A stretch of DNA of 18,248 nt from Bacteroidales bacterium (lineage in GTDB: Bacteria > Bacteroidota > Bacteroidia > Bacteroidales > Lentimicrobiaceae), in the NCBI GenBank assembly GCA_022837485.1, contig JALHHH010000054.1, positions 1-18,248 on the forward strand. Reading direction: 5' to 3'. The position numbers and the translations under genes were made by a program. The notes beneath the pieces are model-generated. The model was not told the DNA's origin. It made no database searches and saw only the letters and a list, made by a program, of their open reading frames with translations. Positions 1-6,430 of this stretch are shown piece after piece (the first letter of the stretch is position 1; every line of letters starts with the position of its first letter).

Positions 1-1545
1 GGTTTCCTTTCCGATGGGCTGGCCGCCACCGTTAACACAGCCTCCCGGACAGGCCATCACCTCAATAAAATGTAGGTCATCGCGTCCGTTAAGAATCTCT
101 TCAATCAGCTTATTGGCATGTTTTACTGTGCTTACGGCTGCAAATCCAAGGCGATAATCGCCGATTTTGACTTTCACCTCTCTGTATTCTTTTCCGTTCC
201 TCAGCTCATTGATTCGCAATTGATGCATATCCTTGCCGGTTATACGGTAGTGTAATGTCCGGATCAGAGCTTCCGTTACGCCTCCGGCAACGCTGAAGAG
301 CTTGCCTGCCGAGCTTCTGATATGAAACGGGAAGTCTGCCAGCTCCGGATCGTTCTGGTGAATGTCGATGCCGTTAAGGCGTATGAATTGGGCAAGTTCC
401 CGGGTGGTGAGCACGGCATCAACGTCGCTGATACCTTTTTGCGTCATCTGCTCGCGCTTGGCTTCAAACTTCTTGGCCGTACAGGGCATTGCCGATACGG
501 TGTAAAGATTGTCGACGTTGATGTGATAGGTTTTTGTGTAGTAATGGCTGATGATGGTTCCCAGCATTTGTTGGGGCGATTTGCATGTGGAAACATTGGG
601 TATCAGTTCAGGATGCCATTGCTCCATGTACTTAATCCAGGCCGGACAATCGCTGCTGAATAGCGGCCGGCTGGCGCCTGCGGCCAATCTTTGTTCCAGT
701 TCGGCGGCCAGCTCCATGATGTAAAGGTCGGCTCCGAAAGTGGCATCAAATACCTTGTCGAACCCGGCTTTTCTCAGGGCGGCATTCAGCAATCCGTTGA
801 TTTCTTTGCCGGGCTTCAGCCCGAACTCTTCAGCAAGGCTTACCGCTATGGTCGGTGAGTACTGTATTACGACGTGAATATCCTTATTGTGCAGCGCATT
901 CTGCAGATTGCTCGAATGCCTCTTTTCGTGCAGCGCTCCGGTAGGGCAGGCCATTATGCATTGTCCGCATGTGATGCAGCTTGAAAGATTCAGTTCTTTG
1001 TTGAATACCGGGCCGATTATTGTTTTATTTCCTCTGCTGATGTAACCCAGCGTTGCAGGGCCAATGATTTCGTCGCATGTTCTGACGCACCGGCCGCAAA
1101 GGATGCACTTGGCCGGATCGCGCACAATGCTGGAGCCCGAAGGGTCGGTTTTATACTTGTTTTTCTTGCCGATGAACCGTCGTTCCCTCACGTTGAGCTC
1201 TTCAGCGAAGCGCTGCAACTCGCAATTGCCGTTGCGCTCGCAATAGAGGCAATCGTCGGGATGATTGCTCAGCAGCAGTTCCACATTGGTTTTACGTGCA
1301 TTCACCACCCGGGGGGAGTGGGTTTTAATTTTCATCCATTCTTCAACAGGATAGGAACAGGCCGTGATCAGGTTGGGTTTCCCTTCCACTTCTACCACAC
1401 ACATCCTGCACGAACCGGTAGGGTAGAGGCCCTGCATATGGCAGAGTGTCGGTACCTTGATGCCATTTCGTTCAAGAGCTTCAAGTATGGTTTCTCCGCG
1501 ACGGGCTACGATGGTTTTATTGTTGACTTCTATGGGAAAGTTCAT
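1..1545 (-). CDS. hydA: [FeFe]-hydrogenase catalytic subunit HydA (C-terminus beyond window)
   Basis: Catalytic subunit of a cytoplasmic trimeric [FeFe]-hydrogenase, which reversibly reduces protons to H2. The 515 codons seen run from the ATG at 1545 to the window edge. In order: an N-terminal [2Fe-2S] domain (C35, C46, C49, C63), a His/Cys [4Fe-4S] site (H95, C99, C102, C108), two [4Fe-4S] ferredoxin motifs (C147/150/153/157 and C190/193/196/200) and the H-cluster domain. The H-cluster loops are SSDCPAW (297-303), MPCTAKK (353-359) and MACPGGC with GGGQP (497-510); the ligands C300, C355, C499 and C503 are all present. Position 299, normally the proton-relay Cys, is Asp. Modular (M3-type) enzymes usually run 570-650 residues, so roughly 60-130 are outside the window. 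It is the last seen gene of hydCBA, 24 bp after hydB. HydB and HydC partners imply NAD(H) plus ferredoxin coupling; bifurcation is inferred from that composition. Confidence 0.95.
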   Translation of the reverse strand, partial: MNFPIEVNNKTIVARRGETILEALERNGIKVPTLCHMQGLYPTGSCRMCVVEVEGKPNLITACSYPVEEWMKIKTHSPRVVNARKTNVELLLSNHPDDCLYCERNGNCELQRFAEELNVRERRFIGKKNKYKTDPSGSSIVRDPAKCILCGRCVRTCDEIIGPATLGYISRGNKTIIGPVFNKELNLSSCITCGQCIMACPTGALHEKRHSSNLQNALHNKDIHVVIQYSPTIAVSLAEEFGLKPGKEINGLLNAALRKAGFDKVFDATFGADLYIMELAAELEQRLAAGASRPLFSSDCPAWIKYMEQWHPELIPNVSTCKSPQQMLGTIISHYYTKTYHINVDNLYTVSAMPCTAKKFEAKREQMTQKGISDVDAVLTTRELAQFIRLNGIDIHQNDPELADFPFHIRSSAGKLFSVAGGVTEALIRTLHYRITGKDMHQLRINELRNGKEYREVKVKIGDYRLGFAAVSTVKHANKLIEEILNGRDDLHFIEVMACPGGCVNGGGQPIGKET

Positions 1546-1569
1546 TTTTCCTGTTTTTACTCATTGAAA

Positions 1570-3516
1570 TCATTTAACAAGAACGGCTACAAACTTGCAT
1601 ACATCGAAGCAGATACCGCAACCTATACATTTATCTTCAATAATGAAGTGAGGTACACGCGGTGAGCCTATGATGGCAGTAGTGGGGCACTTCTTGGCGC
1701 ATGCCGTGCATCCGGTGCATTTTTCCACATCTATAGTATAGACTTTCAGGTCTTTGCATACGCCGGCTCTGCACTTGCGGTCGAAGATGTGTTCCTCAAA
1801 TTCCTCCCTGAAGTATTTGAGTGCACTCAGCAGGGGATTTGGAGCGGTTTGGCCGAGTCCGCAAAGCGAGGTGTCTTTTATTACATCCGCAAGATTTTCG
1901 AGCTGCATCACCCCTTTGAATCTTTCCAGTGTTTCGTGTCCGCTTTCATTCATCGGCCGTTTGGTGATGTTCTCAAGGATTTCATGCATACGTCGTGTGC
2001 CTTCGCGACATGGAATGCACTTTCCGCAGCTTTCGCGCTGCAAAAAGTCGGCGAAAAATTTAGCGATATCCACCATGCAGGTGTCTTCGTCCATAATTAC
2101 CAGGCCGCCTGAGCCCATAATTGTACCTGCTTCCCGCAGAGCTTCGTAATCGATAATTACGTCGAGGCTCTTTTCCGGCAGGCAGCTTCCCGAAGGGCCG
2201 CCAAGCTGAATTGCTTTCAGCCGTTTGCCTTCTTTAACCCCGCCGGCTATGATGTATATAAGATCCTTGAGTGAGGTTCCCATGTTTACTTCGGCCAGTC
2301 CGGTAACGGATATCTTTCCCGCAAGGGCAAACACCTTGGTACCTTTGCTTCCGGCAGTCCCCATCGATGAGAACCAGCTTGGTCCGTGTTCGATTATTGC
2401 CGGTATATTCGCCAGAGTTTCAACATTGTTGATTATGGTTGGCTTGCCGAAAAGCCCGCGCCATGCTGGGAAAGGTGGTTTCGGCCTGGGCATCCCGCGT
2501 TTGCCTTCAATGCTGGAGATCAGGGCAGTTTCTTCACCGCAGACAAAAGCACCTGCTCCTTTTCGGACCTGAAGGTGCAGGCTGTACCCGCTTCCGAGTA
2601 TATTATGGCCAAGAAGTCCGGCTTCATAAGCCTGATCGATAGCCGCCTGAAGGCGTTCAACCGCTATGGCATATTCTGCCCGGACATAGATGAATGCCTT
2701 TTTTGCATTGATGGCATAGGCGGCAATGGCAGTACCTTCGATCAGTTTGTGGGGATCGCCTTCGAAAAGTGCACGATCCATAAATGCACCGGGATCGCTT
2801 TCGTCGCCGTTGCAGATCAGATAACGCTCTTCATCGGCCGTGTTAAGCGCAGTCTTCCATTTCCGGCCGGTAGGGAAGCCTCCGCCTCCACGACCCCGCA
2901 GCCCGCTTTCCTCAACAATGTCGCAAACCTTGTCGGAACTGTAATTGCGCAATACACGAACCAGTGAACGATAACCGCCCCGAGCAATGTATTCTTCTAT
3001 GGAATATGGGTTGATGATTCCGCAGTTCTTCAGAACCAGCCGGTTTTGCAGCCTGAAATAGGGCATCTCGGCCAGGAGCTTAACCCCGTCCCATGCCTGA
3101 TGGTGGGGATGCGAATACTGGCCAATTACGTATGAGGATGGAACCGTGTAATTAAGAATGTCATCGAGCAGGGGCTCAACCTTATTTTCGGTAATCCGGG
3201 AAAAGGCAATTCTTCTTCTTCCGGGAAGCTGAACATCTACCATTGGTTCATGAATGCAGAGGCCAATGCATCCTACTTCAACCACTTCCGCATCAATATG
3301 CTTCTCTTCAAGGTACTGGTGAATGGCCTTAAGTGTGGCAGTGGCTCCCGCGATCATTCCGCATGTTCCGGACCCTACGTATATCACAGGCCGGTCTACC
3401 GTGTCGCGGCGAAGAATGCTCAAAGCGTCTTCCCTCAGTATATCCTGCCCCGGGGCAGCATTCAGCAGCACGTAATCCGTCAGTTCCCTGAGTTTATTTT
3501 CACTTGTAGTGGTCAT
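1570..3516 (-). CDS. hydB: NAD-linked hydrogenase flavoprotein subunit HydB (NuoF-like)
   Basis: The 648-residue flavoprotein subunit, expected to bind FMN and NAD(H) and pass electrons to HydA. It resembles NuoF of complex I with extensions at both ends. An N-terminal thioredoxin-like ferredoxin domain (about 43-120) shows C52, C83 and C87. The NuoF core has the glycine-rich FMN/NADH loop GRGGGGFPTGRKW (208-220), an SLBB region (about 395-460) and the [4Fe-4S] site C497/C500/C503 with C552. A C-terminal two-cluster ferredoxin follows (C600/603/606/610 and C630/633/636/640), as expected in HydB/HndC-type subunits but not in NuoF. Its ATG overlaps the hydC stop by 4 bp (ATGA), so the two are probably translationally coupled. 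One oddity is that the N-terminal domain lacks the first Cys of the usual C-x4-C pair (Val47 stands there). Confidence 0.95.
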   Translation of the reverse strand: MTTTSENKLRELTDYVLLNAAPGQDILREDALSILRRDTVDRPVIYVGSGTCGMIAGATATLKAIHQYLEEKHIDAEVVEVGCIGLCIHEPMVDVQLPGRRRIAFSRITENKVEPLLDDILNYTVPSSYVIGQYSHPHHQAWDGVKLLAEMPYFRLQNRLVLKNCGIINPYSIEEYIARGGYRSLVRVLRNYSSDKVCDIVEESGLRGRGGGGFPTGRKWKTALNTADEERYLICNGDESDPGAFMDRALFEGDPHKLIEGTAIAAYAINAKKAFIYVRAEYAIAVERLQAAIDQAYEAGLLGHNILGSGYSLHLQVRKGAGAFVCGEETALISSIEGKRGMPRPKPPFPAWRGLFGKPTIINNVETLANIPAIIEHGPSWFSSMGTAGSKGTKVFALAGKISVTGLAEVNMGTSLKDLIYIIAGGVKEGKRLKAIQLGGPSGSCLPEKSLDVIIDYEALREAGTIMGSGGLVIMDEDTCMVDIAKFFADFLQRESCGKCIPCREGTRRMHEILENITKRPMNESGHETLERFKGVMQLENLADVIKDTSLCGLGQTAPNPLLSALKYFREEFEEHIFDRKCRAGVCKDLKVYTIDVEKCTGCTACAKKCPTTAIIGSPRVPHFIIEDKCIGCGICFDVCKFVAVLVK

Positions 3517-3983
3517 AAACGGCTGATTTTAACTTTACAGTTTTCGATGATCTCTTTCAGATCTTCCGCGGCAATTCCATGATAATAGGAGTCGTTGATT
3601 GCCATAACTGGCGATAAGCCGCAGGCTCCCATGCAGTTGACTATTTCCAGACTGAATGTGCCGTCGCGGGTGGTTTGCCCCGGCTTTATTTTCAGCAACC
3701 GTTCCGCTTCCTGTATTATTCGTGCCGAGTTGTTGATGTGACACGCGGTGCCATGGCAAATCTGAATGTGAAAACGACCCCTGGGCTCAAATCTGAACTG
3801 ATCGTAAAAGGTAGCCACTCCGTAAACCTGGCTTGCTGAAAGGCCAAGCGAAGCTGCTATCCGGGTAATCGACTCTTCCGAAAGATAACCCTGGTCATTC
3901 TGAATATCCTGTAACAGAGGGAGCAGACTGTCGCGCTGTACATTCAGGTGCTTTTTTATTATCTCGTCTATCCTGTCAGCCAT
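3513..3983 (-). CDS. hydC: NADH-linked hydrogenase [2Fe-2S] subunit HydC (NuoE-like)
   Basis: A 156-residue NuoE/24-kDa family protein and first gene of hydCBA. It carries one thioredoxin-fold [2Fe-2S] cluster with ligands C76 and C81 (CHGTAC) and C117 and C121 (CMGAC), the full C-x4-C...C-x3-C pattern. The N-terminal helical part (about 1-68, with VYGVATFYDQF at 53-63) is the region that packs on the flavoprotein subunit in this family. Length is normal. The start at 3983 gives the canonical N-terminus. It is transcribed away from the sensor operon, with about 285 bp of shared control region upstream. The 4-bp overlap with hydB and the order C-B-A are typical of trimeric NAD-dependent [FeFe]-hydrogenases. 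Confidence 0.95.
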   Translation of the reverse strand: MADRIDEIIKKHLNVQRDSLLPLLQDIQNDQGYLSEESITRIAASLGLSASQVYGVATFYDQFRFEPRGRFHIQICHGTACHINNSARIIQEAERLLKIKPGQTTRDGTFSLEIVNCMGACGLSPVMAINDSYYHGIAAEDLKEIIENCKVKISRL

Positions 3984-4054
3984 AGATATATGTTATTCAG
4001 TTGCTTGGGATTTTCCAGACTCGCTCCGTACGGCAAATCCTGTCAACGATGGTT

Positions 4055-4088
4055 TTGTTTTCAATTGTTAAAATTACTGTTATTTTTG
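4055..4088 (+). promoter_or_regulatory. Candidate promoter for the sensor operon
   Basis: TATTTTTG (4081-4088) is a perfect TAnnTTTG -7 box, inside palindrome 1. A TTG at 4055-4057 lies 23 bases upstream, slightly longer than the usual 19-21. Transcription would start near 4095, within palindrome 2, leaving a leader of about 170 bases to the ATG at 4269. Confidence 0.45.
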
Positions 4089-4110
4089 TAACAATGTTAA
4101 TTCTTTAACA
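4078..4110. promoter_or_regulatory. Two adjacent TGTTA-N6-TAACA palindromes, Rex-like operators
   Basis: Two perfect 16-bp inverted repeats lie one base apart. Site 1 (4078-4093) is TGTTA-TTTTTG-TAACA. Site 2 (4095-4110) is TGTTA-ATTCTT-TAACA, with arms extending to six bases (TGTTAA/TTAACA). Site 2 fits the clostridial Rex consensus TTGTTAANNNNTTAACAA except at the two outermost bases; site 1 fits 11 of its 14 specified bases. They sit between two divergent hydrogen-metabolism operons and overlap candidate promoters of both. Rex is an NADH/NAD+-responsive repressor that controls fermentation and hydrogenase genes in several phyla, so it is the leading candidate. A CRP/FNR-family regulator also recognises 16-bp palindromes with a six-base spacer and is not excluded. 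Confidence 0.6.
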
Positions 4111-4122
4111 GATATTTTTCAA
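4092..4122 (-). promoter_or_regulatory. Candidate promoter for hydCBA
   Basis: Read on the minus strand, TTG (4122-4120) is followed after 20 bases by TAACATTG (4099-4092), a 7/8 match to the Bacteroidota -7 box TAnnTTTG. Spacing is ideal. Palindrome 4095-4110 lies between and over the two boxes, as expected for a repressor site. Transcription would begin near 4085, giving a leader of about 100 bases before hydC. Confidence 0.45.
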
Positions 4123-4127
4123 AAAAA

Positions 4128-4139
4128 TGTTATTTTTGT
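4128..4139 (+). promoter_or_regulatory. Second copy of the TGTTATTTTTGT element with a -7-like box
   Basis: The 12 bases TGTTATTTTTGT are an exact direct repeat of 4078-4089, 50 bp downstream, and contain another perfect TAnnTTTG box (4131-4138). No TTG stands at the expected -33 position; instead palindrome 4095-4110 occupies that region. It may be a second, operator-controlled start or a degenerate operator half. Confidence 0.3.
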
Positions 4140-4268
4140 TCTTTCTTAATAAGATTCAGATGTCCTTTCGTTTCTTCCGGGAAAGGCATCGGATACATTG
4201 ATGCATTGCCATAGTGCAATCCGCAAATGCCGGGAGAAGCCGGTGATGCCGGACATTATTGAAACGAA

Positions 4269-4532
4269 ATGGAAAACAGGATCGACATACAGATTTGCCT
4301 CGGAAGTTCGTGTTTTTCGAGAGGCAATAAACACCTGGTAAAGGTAATTGAACAATACCTTAACGAAAATAACCTCAGGCACCTAGTACATTATCATGGA
4401 GCACACTGCTTCAGCAAATGCGACCGGGGGCCATTATTAAGTATTGATGGTAAGGAATATACGGAACTGAACGAAGAAAAAGTGCTCTCCATCCTCGATG
4501 GAATTTTTGGCAACACTTCCTCCGGCGTCTGA
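4269..4532 (+). CDS. NuoE-type [2Fe-2S] ferredoxin-domain mini-protein
   Basis: An 87-residue protein that is essentially only the thioredoxin-like ferredoxin domain of NuoE/HydC. It has C10 and C15 (CLGSSC) and C47 and C51 (CFSKC), the full C-x4-C...C-x3-C pattern for one [2Fe-2S] cluster. An in-frame stop at 4260-4262 makes the ATG at 4269 the first usable start. It lacks the N-terminal helical domain of HydC and has no signal peptide, so it should be a soluble cytoplasmic electron carrier. It is the first gene of the sensor operon, 26 bp before the hydrogenase-like sensor. Plausible inferred roles are a redox partner feeding electrons to the sensor, or a link to HydB. The fold is well supported, the role is not. 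Confidence 0.85.
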   Translation: MENRIDIQICLGSSCFSRGNKHLVKVIEQYLNENNLRHLVHYHGAHCFSKCDRGPLLSIDGKEYTELNEEKVLSILDGIFGNTSSGV

Positions 4533-4558
4533 TTGTACCGGTTGCAAACAATTGATTT

Positions 4559-6421
4559 ATGAAACCTCCGCTGATAAGCATCAATAAGGAAACCTGCAAA
4601 GTTTGCTATGCCTGTGTGCGCGCCTGTCCTGTTAACGCCATCCAGGTTATAGTAAACCAGGAACCACCAGTAGTGGATAACGAGCGCTGCATTGGATGCG
4701 GCAGCTGCCTGCAGGTATGCGTTCCCTCGTCCATTACCTATCGCGATTCGTGCGACGATGTTAAGAAACTGCTTGCTTCCGGTAATAAGGTGGCTGCTAT
4801 CGTCGCGCCAAGCATTTCAGGAGAGTTTGTCGATATAACCGATTACCGGAAGTTTGTCCGGATGATTCGCGAACTTGGATTTGCCTATGTAAACGAAGTC
4901 TCGTTCGGTGTTGATCTCGTTGCCTCCGGGTACAATGAACTGATGTCGAACTTTCTGGGTAAATATTACCTTACGGCAAACTGCCCGCCGATTGTGTCTC
5001 TTATCGAAAAATACCATCCGGAACTTATCGGTAATCTCGCCCCCATCGTTTCCCCAATGGTAGCAATTGCCCAGGTGGTGCGACAGCTCTATGGAAAAGA
5101 TACTCCGGTTGTATATATTGGTCCCTGCATAGGCGCTAAAGACGAAGCCTTGCGGTATACAGGTGAGGCCAGGGTTGATGCAGTACTTACTTTCGTTGAA
5201 TTACGCCAGCTCTTTACCGAATTTAACATCAAGGAAAGTACGGTTGAGTATTCCGATTTCGACCCCCCTCTCGGATTCAAAGGCTCATTGTATGCCGTAA
5301 GCAACGGAATTATACAGGCTGCAGGTCTCAGCGAAGACCTTATGAACGGCAGGGTGATTACCGCAGAAGGAAAGGATAATATCCTGGAAGCTATACGGGA
5401 GTTTGAAACGTCCATCGACTTTATCCGGAAGAATTTTAACCTCTTTTACTGCGAAGGCTGTCTCATGGGACCTGGCACCACGAAAGGAGGGAAAAAGTAT
5501 GAACGGCGCACCCTGGTAACCGATTATGCAAATAAAAAACTTGCCGATTTCGACGAAAAAACATGGAAGTCGGCATGCAGCAAACATTCGGACAAAATCT
5601 CCTTTAAGGCCGATTTTGAAACAAACGACCAGCGTATGCCCCTGCCTTCGGAGGAAAAAATTGAAGAAATCCTGAAAGTCATCGGCAAACAGAACAGCGA
5701 AGACAAACTTGGGTGCGGAGCCTGTGGTTACGAATCGTGCCGGGATTTTGCCGTGAATGTGGCTAACGGACTTACCAAGACCGATATGTGTATTACCTAT
5801 TCATTAAAGAGTAAACACGACTTTATAAAAACGCTGAAACTTACCAACGAAAAGCTGGCCAAAACCCAGGAAGCCCTGCTCGAGTCGGAACGCCGGGCCC
5901 GCCAGGAACAGCAAGCATCTCAGGAAGCCCTGGAGCGCACCTCTTCCATGCTTCAAAAATTGCCCAGCGCCATTGTAATTGTTGACGAAAACCTGAAAAT
6001 CATTGAATCCAACCAGAGCTTTATCAATATCCTGGGTGAAGATGCGGCTGAAATAAATGAAATAATCCCAGGACTTATGGGGGCCGACCTGAAAACTTTG
6101 CTTCCATTTCAGTTCTACAAGCTTTTCTCTGCAGTAATTTCCAACAACGAAAACCTTGTGAACCGAGATGTTCACCTTGGTGAAAAGCTGCTTAATGTTT
6201 CTGTGTTCTCCATAAAGAAAGGACGTATCGCTGGCGCGGTGCTGCGCGATATGTACCTGCCGGAGGTAAGAAAAGAGGAGGTAATCCATAGGGTTACCGA
6301 AGTGATAGACGAGAATCTCGCGTTGGTCCAGAAAATCGCATTTCTGCTTGGGGAGGGCGCTGCAACTACGGAGCGAATGCTTAATTCAATTATCGAATCG
6401 CATAAGGAAGGCAAAAAGTAA
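4559..6421 (+). CDS. Sensory [FeFe]-hydrogenase-like protein with PAS domain (HydS-like)
   Basis: A 620-residue cytoplasmic protein of the putative H2/redox-sensing hydrogenase type. In order: two [4Fe-4S] ferredoxin motifs (C13/16/19/23 and C44/47/50/54); an H-cluster-like domain (about 75-340); an extra [4Fe-4S] domain with C386-x2-C389-x4-C394-x16-C411; a charged coiled coil (about 418-466); and a PAS domain (about 467-565) with a short helical tail. The four Cys expected to hold the H-cluster cubane are present: C142 in TANCPPI, C190 in GPCIGAK, C298 and C301 in CEGCLMG. The motifs otherwise diverge from catalytic enzymes, with Asn141 at the proton-relay Cys position and no MPCxxKK or GGGQP, as in the sensory groups. 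It lies between the mini-ferredoxin and a phosphatase (9-bp gap), so its likely output is phosphatase activity. There is no kinase or DNA-binding domain. Confidence 0.88.
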   Translation: MKPPLISINKETCKVCYACVRACPVNAIQVIVNQEPPVVDNERCIGCGSCLQVCVPSSITYRDSCDDVKKLLASGNKVAAIVAPSISGEFVDITDYRKFVRMIRELGFAYVNEVSFGVDLVASGYNELMSNFLGKYYLTANCPPIVSLIEKYHPELIGNLAPIVSPMVAIAQVVRQLYGKDTPVVYIGPCIGAKDEALRYTGEARVDAVLTFVELRQLFTEFNIKESTVEYSDFDPPLGFKGSLYAVSNGIIQAAGLSEDLMNGRVITAEGKDNILEAIREFETSIDFIRKNFNLFYCEGCLMGPGTTKGGKKYERRTLVTDYANKKLADFDEKTWKSACSKHSDKISFKADFETNDQRMPLPSEEKIEEILKVIGKQNSEDKLGCGACGYESCRDFAVNVANGLTKTDMCITYSLKSKHDFIKTLKLTNEKLAKTQEALLESERRARQEQQASQEALERTSSMLQKLPSAIVIVDENLKIIESNQSFINILGEDAAEINEIIPGLMGADLKTLLPFQFYKLFSAVISNNENLVNRDVHLGEKLLNVSVFSIKKGRIAGAVLRDMYLPEVRKEEVIHRVTEVIDENLALVQKIAFLLGEGAATTERMLNSIIESHKEGKK

Positions 6422-6430
6422 GCTGAACGC

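Noticed and set aside
2386..2967. A 193-codon open frame on the plus strand inside hydB
   Set aside because: It is antisense to a long, fully motif-supported gene, has no recognisable domain, and is one of several such shadows in GC-balanced coding DNA.
4141..4268. Possible structured leader or riboswitch before the mini-ferredoxin gene (stems 4186-4190/4200-4204, 4205-4209/4216-4220 and three CCGG tetramers)
   Set aside because: The stems are five base pairs or fewer and do not form a fold I recognise as a known riboswitch. There is no terminator or anti-terminator arrangement.
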